Origin: Rhizoctonia solani
Taxonomy: Eukaryota; Basidiomycota; Agaricomycetes; Cantharellales; Ceratobasidiaceae
Assembly (NCBI RefSeq): GCF_016906535.1
Contig: NC_057382.1
Span: forward strand, 1,054,001 to 1,118,000
Reading direction: 5' to 3'
DNA: 64,000 nucleotides
Shown: one piece after another, positions 1-9,746 of the stretch
How positions within the stretch are numbered: the stretch's first letter is position 1
Layout: each line of letters opens with the position of its first letter
Translations under genes and position numbers: made by a program
Notes under the pieces: generated by a model
Seen by the model: only the letters and a program-made list of their open reading frames with translations
Database searches by the model: none
Told to the model about the DNA's origin: nothing

Positions 1-951
1 CCGGCGCAGTGAATGAATCGCTGTATTGCTGTCCCAGCCAGTGGATTCCGTGGGACTCGGGGATGACAGGAGGCTTGAGTCCCCAAGCGGCGTAGTCGAA
101 GATTTGTTCCGCAAATTCTTCCAATGCAGGCGGTGGAGAAACTTCAGTGGGCGGCGTAAGCGGGCCCAAGGACTCGTCGTCGGCGTCGTAGCCATTGATA
201 GGGAATCCTGTGACACATATCCTTGTATATTTAGTGCACATTATTAATTCTATGCCAAATTCTGCTTACCCGCATCTGATAAATCGTCTTCAGAGCTATC
301 AATGACAGGGTGCCCGTGTAGACGACACCAGAAGCGGTGTGCTGATACGCAAGCAGGGGAACCACAAATGTACCCAACATGAGCCAGGTTGCTGTAATGG
401 TTCTGCTTGGTAGCATTAATAATGATGGAAAGCGCATTGAGACAGATGACATAGAAATTGTTGTGGTGGACTTGGCACTGTAATTCATGGAAGGTGTCAA
501 AAGGGAAGTGGTAGAGATCGCGAGTGAAGCAGATAGGACAAGGGATGTATGGGAAGTTGATCTCTTCTAGCTTAGAGGCATAATCATAATTGCCCCAAGG
601 ATCATGGCGGTTCCATCCTGTGGGTTGAACAGCATCCCCAAAGACCTGGAGAGCATGGTAGTAGGCCCCATGGAGAGCATGGGCAAGGTCAACACCTAGG
701 AACCACTGGGGAGGGTGATCATCAGCCATGAGGAACACCTCAACATCTGGCATAGCATGAATGCGCCGCTCCAGAGGGTCAGGATGGTTTTCTGAGTAGG
801 GTGAAGGGTGATCATTGTGGCGGTTAGCATAAATGTAGTATAAGTCGCGGACATGATTAGCCTCAATAATACCTGTCTCAGGGGAGAGAGGCACATCATT
901 GCGATAGGTGGTGAAGATGGGGAAGCAGTAGAAGCTTTGAGCAAAAGACAT
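1..951 (-). CDS. Unknown spliced gene located after pol inside the gypsy element (3' end outside the window)
   Basis: Two visible exons: 951-270 and 207 to beyond 1. They are joined by a 62-bp intron with a GTAAGC donor and CAG acceptor, and the frame stays open to the window edge. The start at 951 (protein begins MSFAQSF) is the first in-frame ATG after the pol stop that precedes consistent coding; an in-frame ATG also exists at 1263 but overlaps the end of pol. About 296 residues are visible. The middle is rich in Cys and His (a CPIC pair, several His, a CGSPAC pair, a CRLH), which suggests metal binding. The tail is acidic and Pro-rich. No signal peptide, membrane segment or env-like feature is seen, and I recognise no family. 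It lies on the same strand, 203 bp after the pol stop, where some gypsy elements carry env. It could instead be a captured host gene. Confidence 0.6.
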
Positions 952-1154
952 ATTGATAGAGTACTGAGTAGACGTATTCAGTGTGAGTGGGATGGCAATG
1001 GAGAGAGTTGAGTGATAGCATTTATACAAAATCCATCCTCCATAAGATAGGTTTGACTTAGAGATTTGAGCGTTGAGTATGTTGTTATTTCCTATCTTGG
1101 AGGATATGACCGGTTTAGTTACACCTGTGGTACATGGAAGAAGCCATGTGGAGC

Positions 1155-3167
1155 TTAGAACTCCTTCTTCTTCTTGTGATTGGGATGGATAGTGGAGCCA
1201 GAGGTTTGCTTCCATTCTTGGATTACTTCTGGAGCATTCCTTAATTCTTTTTCTGTCCTCCATCTATCATGTTCTGAGCTGTACCCAAGCCAACGGATTT
1301 TGTACTGCCTAATCCTCTTGTTGCCTTTCTTGATTGTTCTTTCTTCTACTATCTTTTCCACCTCATATTCAGGCATTTGTTGGAAGTCCCCTCTAGGTAT
1401 ATTCTGAGTGGGTTGGCTTCCAAACTCTGGGGGTGATGCCTTGTAAGATTCCAAGTGGGCTATGTTAATGATTGGGTGTATGCAATAGCTAGCAGGTAAT
1501 CTTATCCTATATGCTACTGGTGATATGCTTTCCATAACTTCAAATGGTCCTTCATAACGCATATTTAGCTTATTCCCTTTCCCTGACTGATGTTTGAGTA
1601 AGTTTAAGGAATGGGGATTGATTAAGACTAAATCTCCTGGCTCAAAGGTAACATGTGTCTTGTCAGAATTATAGTATTTCTGTTGATAATTCTGAGCTAC
1701 TTTGAGAGCGTCCTTAGCTAATGATTGTGCTAATTCCATGGATTCCTTGAATTCTTCAGCTGTTTGACTTTCTTGGGCTGGTCTTGGAATGTTCTCAGAA
1801 GTGAGAGCCAGTAAGTCGGCTGATGTTAGAGGCTGGAATCCGCAGAGTAGAAAGGCTGGTGTCTGTTGTGTGGATGTATGCACACCTGTGTTGTATGAGT
1901 GCGCAAATCCTGGTAGAAGCTTACTCCAATTGTCCTTAGCTGGGTTAGTGAATACTCTAATTGCTACTTCTGTAGTTTGATTAAGTATCTCTGTTTGTCC
2001 ATCACTCTGAGGATGATGTGCAGTGGTGAGTGCTCGCCGAATTCCTAACATACTAACTAAGTGACCCCAAAAGGCTCCTGTCCATCTAGCGTCTCTATCA
2101 GTGATTACTTGCCGAGGTAAACCATAGTGACACCATATGTGATCATGGAACAGTTGCGCTGTTTGTACTTCATCTATCTGAGTAGTACAGGGGATGAAAT
2201 GTCCATACTTAGTTAGTTTGTCCACAATAACTAGGATAGCGTTGTAGTTGTTACTTGGTGGAAGATCCATGATGAAGTCCATTGATACTACTTCAAAGGG
2301 TTGCTGTGGAATAGGTAAAGGTTGAAGGAATCCTCTGGGTCCATGCCGTCGATGTCCTGCTTTCTGACAGATATCACAAGTGTGTACATACTTCTGAATG
2401 CTTCTAGCCATCTTAGGCCAATAGTAAACAGAAGCAATTCGATGATATGTCTTAGCATAACCGGCATGTGCTCCTTGATTAAGGTTATCATGATTTTCCT
2501 TCAAAATATCTACTTGTAGATCCCTAGGTACACATAGCCAATACTTTTCCTGGGAATCTATAAAGTAGATCAATCCATTATCTCCTATCTGGTATTGATG
2601 GAAGGGTGGATTGAGTGGATTGTGGTGCGACTTGAACTCTTCCATCACTTGCTTGAAATGGGAGTCCTTCTTGTATGCTTCTATGAACCTTGTGATTTCT
2701 TCTGAGTTTATTGATATTTCCACAGAGTATGAGGTAGTTGTTTGATAAGGTATAGCTTCTGCCGGTGTGGGTATCCACTTCTTGATGGGCTTCTGACTAT
2801 TTCCAATTTTGTAACTCTGGGTGAATGCGCTTGCAACTCTAAGAAGTTTCTCTTCAAAACGTTCATTTATCTCCTTGTAGAGGTTTCTTAATGGGTCTTC
2901 CTCCATATTGAGCTTGAGTGGAGTCGATTGATCTGCCAGAGGGCTGGTATGATATGGGGTTCTCCTCCTAAGTCTTGAGATAGGATCTGCATTGTCATGT
3001 ACTCTTCCTGCGCGGTGCACAATCTGCATTCCTGGGTAGGCTGAGAATACTAGGCCCCATGTCATGAGTCTTCTGTTGACATTATTGTAAGTCTTGCTCC
3101 AAGTGAGAGCGGCGTGATCTGTGATAGCAACAAATTCAGCTCCTTCCAAGTATACCTGAAATTTCAC
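1155..3167 (-). CDS. Gypsy pol, distal part: RNase H end, integrase and chromodomain
   Basis: A 670-residue frame counted from the first ATG; the same frame is open further upstream to about 3310, where it picks up the RNase H domain begun in the upstream frame. It contains the RNase H end with the NVNRRLMTWG-type stretch, an HHCC integrase zinc finger (His and the CDIC pair near 2370-2490), the catalytic integrase core (Asp in MDFIMD, Asp in TDRDARW, Glu in DGQTE at about 2290-1990) and a C-terminal chromodomain (EYEVEKIVEE through WLGYSSEHDRW at about 1390-1215). Chromodomain integrases of this class bind histone marks and steer insertion. The frame is otherwise undamaged. It is displaced by one base from the gag-RT frame, so it would not be made as one polyprotein without a frameshift. 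Confidence 0.88.
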   Translation of the reverse strand: MKFQVYLEGAEFVAITDHAALTWSKTYNNVNRRLMTWGLVFSAYPGMQIVHRAGRVHDNADPISRLRRRTPYHTSPLADQSTPLKLNMEEDPLRNLYKEINERFEEKLLRVASAFTQSYKIGNSQKPIKKWIPTPAEAIPYQTTTSYSVEISINSEEITRFIEAYKKDSHFKQVMEEFKSHHNPLNPPFHQYQIGDNGLIYFIDSQEKYWLCVPRDLQVDILKENHDNLNQGAHAGYAKTYHRIASVYYWPKMARSIQKYVHTCDICQKAGHRRHGPRGFLQPLPIPQQPFEVVSMDFIMDLPPSNNYNAILVIVDKLTKYGHFIPCTTQIDEVQTAQLFHDHIWCHYGLPRQVITDRDARWTGAFWGHLVSMLGIRRALTTAHHPQSDGQTEILNQTTEVAIRVFTNPAKDNWSKLLPGFAHSYNTGVHTSTQQTPAFLLCGFQPLTSADLLALTSENIPRPAQESQTAEEFKESMELAQSLAKDALKVAQNYQQKYYNSDKTHVTFEPGDLVLINPHSLNLLKHQSGKGNKLNMRYEGPFEVMESISPVAYRIRLPASYCIHPIINIAHLESYKASPPEFGSQPTQNIPRGDFQQMPEYEVEKIVEERTIKKGNKRIRQYKIRWLGYSSEHDRWRTEKELRNAPEVIQEWKQTSGSTIHPNHKKKKEF

Positions 3168-3262
3168 AAGTGCTTCTTTGAGGGCTAATGCTTCGCGCTC
3201 TGTTGGGGAGTAGTTTCTTTCTGCTTCTTTTAGAATCCTTGACCAATAAGCAATGACTCGCT

Positions 3263-6200
3263 CTACTTGTACAGTTGTTTCTTCAAAGTCTTGCTTATCC
3301 CATGTATCCCCCCAGTCACGTCGTCTCTCTGCTTGGAAGCAGGAATTGTCATTCTGGGAACTGGGTTTCCTTTATCATATTCCCCCCTTAAGTACTTGTA
3401 TGCCTTTGTCCCTTTTAAGTCTTTTATCTTGATTGATTGGACTTGCTGTAATATTCCTCCAAGGCCATAGTCGCATGCATCTGTATATAATCTGTAAGGT
3501 TTTCCAATAATAGGATAAGCCATTACTGGAGCAGATGCTAGGGCCTCTTTAGCAAGTTCAAATGCTTGTTGTTCTTTTTCCTCCCAAGACCAAGCTGTTC
3601 CTTTCTTGAGAAGCTTGAACAAAGGCGCTACAATCCATGAGTAGAAGGGAATATAGCTAGAGAAATAAGTCATCATCCCTAGGAAAGTCTGTAAAGTAGG
3701 AACATTTTTAGGGGGTTCCAACTCTAAGATAGCATCAACTTTTTCCTTGTGGGTTGATAGACCTAATCTTGATACCTTCTGTCCTAGCAATAGTAGTGAT
3801 TGGTATCCAATGTGACATTTCTTTGGAGATAGGGTGATTTCAGCTTCTTCAATAGCTCCTAAGACTTGATCTAAGTGATTGCAATGGTCTTCAAACTCAA
3901 CACTATAGATCACTATGTCATCAATGTATACTAGGGCAAATTGCCATAGAAATCTTGAAAGTATCCTATTCATGACACGCTGGAACTCTGCTGGTCCATT
4001 CCTATATCCAAAGAGTAGTTTGGTAGGTTGCCAATGGCCGTTGTGACATCTGAAAGCAAGTTTCTCTCTGTCTTCTTCCTTAATGGTTAGCTGAGTGAAA
4101 CCAGCTAGCGCATCTAAGGTAGTAAGCCATTGAGCTCCTTCCAAGGCATGCAAGATGTCAGTTTGTTTTGGTAAGGGATACTCATCTGGTACAGCTACTT
4201 CATTGAGACGTCTATAATCCACACATAATCTGGGTTTACTGTTGCGATAGACTACTATGACAGGAAATCCCCAAGCACTCTTGGATGGCTCAATGACTCC
4301 AAGTTTAAGCCATTCCTCAATCTGCTTGTCAATGACTTCTCTTTTAGCTGGAGAAGCATGGTAAGGGGTTAGAGATATTTCTTTAGTTCCTGGCCTTAGT
4401 CTAATTTCCAGTTGAGTGTTATGAGTACCAAGTCTACCATCTAATCCAAAGGCTAACTCATGCTTGCGCAAAACCTTTTCTAGTTTAGCCCTTTGATTGG
4501 GGGTGAGATGTTCTGAGAAATTAACTTCTTGAAGAAATCTATCTGAAGGGACAGGTTCTGGGTCAGGTACTTCAGCAGTCTTAGGTCCTCCTTCAGGCGA
4601 CTTCATTAATTCCTCTTCTTGCACAGTAGGCTTTTCTTCAGCTTTCCTCTGCACCATGGCTTGTACTAAGGTAGCATACTTGATAATGCTGTCTTTTTCT
4701 TCCTTAGTAATGTCCTTTTCCTTTGCAAGGTATTCGTTGGGATCATGCATATATCCAAGAATCTCTCCTCCTTGCAATCTTAAAGGATGTTCTGATAGGT
4801 TAGAAACCTGAATCTTGGGATTGTTCCTATCTATCAGGCAGTCTGTTATTGCAAACAGATGTTCTTCTTGTCGATGGGAATTGAAAGATCTGTCCATAAA
4901 ACCAGAGGCTTGACCTTCCTTCCATATTGTCTTGACTTTGATGAGCTTGATGGTATGCGCTGGAATAGTAACTGTCTCATAGACTTTTACTTTGACAGTA
5001 TTGGGAGGTAACTTCCTATGTTGGAGTCGCTTTTTGTAGGCTTTCTTAGAGATCTTGATTTTCTCAGAATTCTTGATGAATCCTTGTGCAACTTCAACCA
5101 TAAAGGTATTACCTTGTTGGTCAATTCTTGGGCTGGAATCTGATTCTTCCACAGGAATAGAACGTCCTGTATCCCCAAAAACTATCCTTGTTCCATCTCC
5201 ATTCCTAACTAATGACAGTTGATACTGAGATGCAAAGTCTGTTCCTAAGATAAAGGGTGTGTTCATGTTAGGAACTATGTAGGCTTCTACAATCATTTTA
5301 ACTAATCCTTGTTCAGTATCAAAGATGATAGGAAGGGAAATATACTGTGATAAGCTACTATTCCCAGTAACTTGAATTAACTTGAGTTTTTGTCCAATGC
5401 GCACTCTAGGTGATGGATCTAGAGTTTTAAGTATTGACTCATTAATGAGAGTGATCTCTGATCCTGAGTCAAAGGTGATGCGCTTCTTAGGTCCATTATT
5501 TGTCTGAAGCCAACCTTTGATGATGGTGGCTTTGGATCCAAAGAAAGCAGTTCCTGGTGGTCTTGACATTAATCGCTTGAGAGTGATTTCTTCTCCAATT
5601 TTGGCAATAGTTGTATGACTACTGGCCAATTTCAGTTTCTTATTAAGGCTCTTCCTAGTGGGGAGCTTGGGTTGTACATATCCAGAAAATACAGATGAAT
5701 CAGATTCCTTACTGCCCTGGTCAGCAGAGTTAGTACCCTGGCTGACAGTGGTCCCCTCCAGACCATGCTGTTCCTCCTGGGATCCAGAGCTGGGCTTAGC
5801 GCTGGAGGTAGAGACAGCTAATGACTGAAGGGGCTTATGAAAATCCTGCTCTTCCTCAGAAACAGACTCTTCTCCTTCAGTGTCATATTCTGTTTCATCA
5901 AGGTAGGCTTCATCACAGAGATCTTCATAAGCTTCCTGTGCTTCCCATTCATCATCATCTGCTTGTGCCATATGTGATCGCACAAATCTGGAGTTCTTCT
6001 TGGCATGCTTACAGTCTCTATCCCAGTGCATCATACTTCCACAGTGTCTACAAGGTCTAGCTTTCTTGTCTTTAGGAGTTTTACCTTTAGATACTGTAGA
6101 GTCATCCTTAGGGTATTTTGGTGGAGGATTATTTTGATGCCATCCTACTGGTTTGGATCCTGCTAAGTGTGAGCGCGCACTTGGCCTAGAGTGCCTGTTT

Positions 6201-9200
6201 CCTTCTAGTCTCTTGAGAGTAGATTGCATCTGGTGTAGTTGACGCTGTATGTCAGAGTTATGAGAAGAATCTTTTCCCAAAAGGTCCTCCTCATGCCATG
6301 CAATCTTATCAAGGAAGTCTTCCCAAGTGACTATTCTTGAGGTGTCTATATGCGTGGTCCAGGACTTAGGAGCACCATTCATGATTTCAAAGATTAATTC
6401 AGAGTCAGTCCAGTCACTGACAATAGTGAGAGCTTCCATCTTCCTGATGACATAGTCTTCTGGAGTCTCTTCTGAGTGATCTTTATCCCTGAACCTGATG
6501 CGCATGGCTTCATTCTTGCTTCTGTTCAGGAAGGTCCTATTCATGAAGTGGATGGTGATAGCTTGCCTAAGTGCTGGCCAATCTTCAGTTATAATTCGCC
6601 TATAGTCCTTATCTAATGCATTGAACCATCTAAGAGCTCTTCCTGTGAACCTGAGAGGAATCTGCTGTCCCAGCTGAATTCTAGTGTAGCTACTATACTC
6701 AGCTATGTTGTTGATGGATGTCATCCAGCGCGACAGCTTCTTAGTGTCTCCATCCCACTCTGGGATTATGTCAGGTTTCAGCTTAGTATCAAAATGTACA
6801 GGAGCTGGATTGAAAGGTCTAGCTCTAGCTGCATTTGCTTGAGCATATGGTTCATTTCCTGGATCTTCTGGGTCGTTGGGAGGTCCTCCTCCATTCCTTC
6901 TAGGTGGGTTGTTCCTTCTTCTACCAGAGTTATCAAAATCTCCCTCATTGCTATCATATGGTGGGTCATTTCCTCCTCCTCCTTCAGCTAAGGGAGCTAG
7001 TCTATCTCTAAGTTGATCCCTAGGAGGTGGATCATTAAACAGCTCACTAAACCTTCTAGAGGAGACCATACGTCCTACAATATGAGGAGGTAACCTAGTC
7101 CTGTCAATGGGTGGTGCTGGAGGTACTTGAAGTTGTGGGACAGGTGCTAGTAGAGGGGCTAAGAAGTTTCCTCTCCTACTCATATTGGCTTCTTCTCTAG
7201 TAGCTGGGGCTGGCTGCTCCTGTAAGTAAGGTAAATTGGTATGGATACTTAGAGGAGTTCTTCTTGATTCAGGAGAGGAGGTAGGTCTCCTGTGGGCACT
7301 TTCAGCTAGTCTAGAGGAGCGCTCTTCTGGGATTGTAGATACTCTGGTAAAGGATTCAGCTGGTATAGCTGGTCTTCCTGAGGATCGCCGATTTGCTCCC
7401 AAGGAAGATCTGCGATTAATAAAGTTAGCATGTGGAGGTGGATCTCTAAGAGGAATACTTGGGCCTGCAAGGCTAACTCTTCTAGCAGCGTTGCTTAAAG
7501 GTGGATTATAAGGTATATTCCTAACATTATCCTCTTCTACTTGGCTTCTAATCCTGGGAGTAGACTGTGCTACTGGGATTTGCATGGTATGAGTAGCAGC
7601 ACTTGAGACAGAAGTAATAGAATCAGCAGGAGTAGCTGGGGCTATTAGTTCTGGGGCTACTTGGTCTCTTCCAGTTGATGATTCAGAAGAACTTAAGCCA
7701 TCTATACTTCCATCTGAAAGATTGTTGATGTAGTCTTCAAGGGCTTGTATATTGAAAGGAGGTATAGCTGAGGGTTGTGCAATAGGAACACTAGCATTAC
7801 CTCTAGGTGATGATGGTAAGGTTTCTTCTGAACTAGTGGAAGGGACTACAGTGGGTCTAGGAGTAGGTGGTCTAGGTCCTAGAGATTTAGTGGCTTCTCT
7901 CCTAAGTCTCTCAGTCCTTTCTAAAGTAGGTGGGACTTGTAATGTTACATGGGGTGACTCCTCTGGTATTCTTCCTAAGGGTATAGATCTAGAGGAAGAA
8001 GTAGCAATAGAGCTAGGAGGAGGTGGTAAAGGTTCTGAGGGAATAAGTGAGGTTCCATTATCAGGTCCTAAATACCTAGGTTGCATAGTAACAGTAAGAG
8101 AGGCTTTGGATGAATGAAGACTACTAGGAGGTTGTCCTGGAGGAGTGCTACTGGAGGTGTGCAGGGTTACAGTTGGAGGAGAAACTTGAGGTTCTGGAAG
8201 TAAAGGACTAGCAATAGTAACTTGACTTGTGGGCTTGATAAGACTCCTTAGTAAGTTTTCTTGAGCCGCCTCCTGTGGAGTGACAGAAGAGGCTCTAGAA
8301 CTTTTGGGCACTAACAGGGTCATATCTTGCTTAAGTTGTAGAGTCCTATCCCTAAGGTGTTCTTGTCCAGGTTCTACCTCACTGAGATGTCCTGCAGAGA
8401 TGACGGGGGAAGGTGGTCCAGTCTGAAGTTGTCTACCAAGGATCTCATATAGCTTCTGAATGAAACGCTCCATCTGATCCCTATAAGTGACAGCAGCTAC
8501 CTCAAAGGAATGAGAGGTGAATAAACAGTCATGTTCTGGCCATTCAGGAATGGGCAATAGCTCCTCCATGTCATAGACGCTAAGAACAGTTCTCTTGATT
8601 AGTTTATTCAGATCTATGTGTAACTTACCATATTCAGGCCAATGGTTGATTTCTTGAGCAGGAACCAACTTGGTAGTGATGCGACATGTAGGTCTAAAGG
8701 TTACTACAGTATCTAGTAGTTTGAAGTAGTGAGAAGCCCATTGCTCACAAGAAGGTGAGGGGTAGCGATTCTCATGGGCTGGAGGTATCTCCACATGATA
8801 GAATACTCTTCCTAGCTGCCTGTAGACTTTCCTAAAGCTATTAGCTTGAGGGTTCTTCCTGCACCAAGAGGTCATTTGGGTACAGTCAGGCTGATAGTTG
8901 AATTCTCCTGGAGACTCTTCATTTAAAGGGTATAAGGTAGTGGAAGGAGAATAGGGTAGGTACTTCTGGATTGCTGGGTCATTAGTAAAAGACCTATCAT
9001 TAGGATCCAGTAAGGCAGCTTGAGTTTCCCTATGCTTAGATATGTGGGCTTCAGAAGTTTTTCCTTTAGATCTCTTAAGCTCATGAGAGTTCATAGGCTC
9101 AGAGGGCTGAGGTTTACTAGAGGAAGGTTCCAACATCTCTATATCAGGGAGTCCAAATACAGGTATCATCCTCTGGAAGGTAGCTGAGCTAGCCTTATGA

Positions 9201-9628
9201 CCAAAAGGTGAAGGTTTCCTTATAGAAGAACTTGGCTTAGCTAGCTTGTTAGCTTCCTGATTAGCTTCATATTCCAAAGGAGACAATCTTGGAGAGTGTC
9301 TGGATGATGACTTATGAGAGTGAGGAGATATCCTTCTTGAGCTACTAGGTCCTGCTTGAGGGTCTTCCAAGGCTGGCATGGAAGCATGTGGCTTGATGGG
9401 TGATTCATAGGGTTGGATAGGTTGGGGAATCACTAGTTCCTCAGGAGAGGATTGCTCAATAGGGTACCTAGTAGGTCCAAAAGGGTTGTTGGGACTATCT
9501 GTAGGTATGCTGTCTCTAGGAAGCACAGAGCTTCTAGGGGTACTATGTCTAGGCATACCTTCTCTTGAAAGTCTTGTGTCCCAAGGGGTCCTATTAGAGG
9601 ATGCAGGTCTACTTGATCTTCTAGACAT
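3263..9628 (-). CDS. Gypsy gag-protease-reverse transcriptase polyprotein with a very long N-terminal extension
   Basis: A 2121-residue uninterrupted frame. Approximate order: residues 1-240 Ser/Pro-rich and basic; 245-395 a denser, apparently folded stretch with conserved-looking Trp/Tyr/Cys; 400-930 again low-complexity Ser/Pro/Thr; capsid-like gag from about 937; CCHC zinc knuckle (CRHCGSMMHWDRDC) near 1191; aspartic protease with DSG near 1383; RT from about 1800 with the YIDD active site near 1899; start of RNase H (YTDACDYGLGG) near 2045. The frame then drifts into unrelated residues and stops, because a run of six C on the plus strand (3308-3313) appears one base short relative to the RNase H reading frame. 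Typical gypsy Gag is a few hundred residues, so the roughly 930 residues before the capsid region are unusual. Confidence 0.9.
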   Translation of the reverse strand: MSRRSSRPASSNRTPWDTRLSREGMPRHSTPRSSVLPRDSIPTDSPNNPFGPTRYPIEQSSPEELVIPQPIQPYESPIKPHASMPALEDPQAGPSSSRRISPHSHKSSSRHSPRLSPLEYEANQEANKLAKPSSSIRKPSPFGHKASSATFQRMIPVFGLPDIEMLEPSSSKPQPSEPMNSHELKRSKGKTSEAHISKHRETQAALLDPNDRSFTNDPAIQKYLPYSPSTTLYPLNEESPGEFNYQPDCTQMTSWCRKNPQANSFRKVYRQLGRVFYHVEIPPAHENRYPSPSCEQWASHYFKLLDTVVTFRPTCRITTKLVPAQEINHWPEYGKLHIDLNKLIKRTVLSVYDMEELLPIPEWPEHDCLFTSHSFEVAAVTYRDQMERFIQKLYEILGRQLQTGPPSPVISAGHLSEVEPGQEHLRDRTLQLKQDMTLLVPKSSRASSVTPQEAAQENLLRSLIKPTSQVTIASPLLPEPQVSPPTVTLHTSSSTPPGQPPSSLHSSKASLTVTMQPRYLGPDNGTSLIPSEPLPPPPSSIATSSSRSIPLGRIPEESPHVTLQVPPTLERTERLRREATKSLGPRPPTPRPTVVPSTSSEETLPSSPRGNASVPIAQPSAIPPFNIQALEDYINNLSDGSIDGLSSSESSTGRDQVAPELIAPATPADSITSVSSAATHTMQIPVAQSTPRIRSQVEEDNVRNIPYNPPLSNAARRVSLAGPSIPLRDPPPHANFINRRSSLGANRRSSGRPAIPAESFTRVSTIPEERSSRLAESAHRRPTSSPESRRTPLSIHTNLPYLQEQPAPATREEANMSRRGNFLAPLLAPVPQLQVPPAPPIDRTRLPPHIVGRMVSSRRFSELFNDPPPRDQLRDRLAPLAEGGGGNDPPYDSNEGDFDNSGRRRNNPPRRNGGGPPNDPEDPGNEPYAQANAARARPFNPAPVHFDTKLKPDIIPEWDGDTKKLSRWMTSINNIAEYSSYTRIQLGQQIPLRFTGRALRWFNALDKDYRRIITEDWPALRQAITIHFMNRTFLNRSKNEAMRIRFRDKDHSEETPEDYVIRKMEALTIVSDWTDSELIFEIMNGAPKSWTTHIDTSRIVTWEDFLDKIAWHEEDLLGKDSSHNSDIQRQLHQMQSTLKRLEGNRHSRPSARSHLAGSKPVGWHQNNPPPKYPKDDSTVSKGKTPKDKKARPCRHCGSMMHWDRDCKHAKKNSRFVRSHMAQADDDEWEAQEAYEDLCDEAYLDETEYDTEGEESVSEEEQDFHKPLQSLAVSTSSAKPSSGSQEEQHGLEGTTVSQGTNSADQGSKESDSSVFSGYVQPKLPTRKSLNKKLKLASSHTTIAKIGEEITLKRLMSRPPGTAFFGSKATIIKGWLQTNNGPKKRITFDSGSEITLINESILKTLDPSPRVRIGQKLKLIQVTGNSSLSQYISLPIIFDTEQGLVKMIVEAYIVPNMNTPFILGTDFASQYQLSLVRNGDGTRIVFGDTGRSIPVEESDSSPRIDQQGNTFMVEVAQGFIKNSEKIKISKKAYKKRLQHRKLPPNTVKVKVYETVTIPAHTIKLIKVKTIWKEGQASGFMDRSFNSHRQEEHLFAITDCLIDRNNPKIQVSNLSEHPLRLQGGEILGYMHDPNEYLAKEKDITKEEKDSIIKYATLVQAMVQRKAEEKPTVQEEELMKSPEGGPKTAEVPDPEPVPSDRFLQEVNFSEHLTPNQRAKLEKVLRKHELAFGLDGRLGTHNTQLEIRLRPGTKEISLTPYHASPAKREVIDKQIEEWLKLGVIEPSKSAWGFPVIVVYRNSKPRLCVDYRRLNEVAVPDEYPLPKQTDILHALEGAQWLTTLDALAGFTQLTIKEEDREKLAFRCHNGHWQPTKLLFGYRNGPAEFQRVMNRILSRFLWQFALVYIDDIVIYSVEFEDHCNHLDQVLGAIEEAEITLSPKKCHIGYQSLLLLGQKVSRLGLSTHKEKVDAILELEPPKNVPTLQTFLGMMTYFSSYIPFYSWIVAPLFKLLKKGTAWSWEEKEQQAFELAKEALASAPVMAYPIIGKPYRLYTDACDYGLGGILQQVQSIKIKDLKGTKAYKYLRGEYDKGNPVPRMTIPASKQRDDVTGGIHGISKTLKKQLYK

Positions 9629-9728
9629 AAAAGAATGTTAGTAGAGTACCACAATTAGAATGTGTATACAAAGTGTGAAAGCTTGTACAAAAGATTACAG
9701 GTAAGAATTAAAGATAACCAACACTATG

Positions 9729-9746
9729 CCCTGCGGTGGTCACCAA
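9729..9746 (-). promoter_or_regulatory. Probable primer-binding site of the large gypsy element
   Basis: Immediately inside the 5' LTR edge the minus strand reads TTGGTGACCACCGCAGGG. A TGG one base after the LTR CA end fits pairing with a tRNA 3' CCA. I did not identify the tRNA. Confidence 0.6.

Noticed and set aside
3263..3320. Programmed -1 frameshift joining gag-RT to integrase
   Set aside because: The junction is inside RNase H, there is no slippery heptamer, and a one-base homopolymer loss explains it more simply.
7236..8117. Gly/Leu-rich plus-strand frames inside gag
   Set aside because: They are antisense shadows of the Ser/Pro-rich gag codons.
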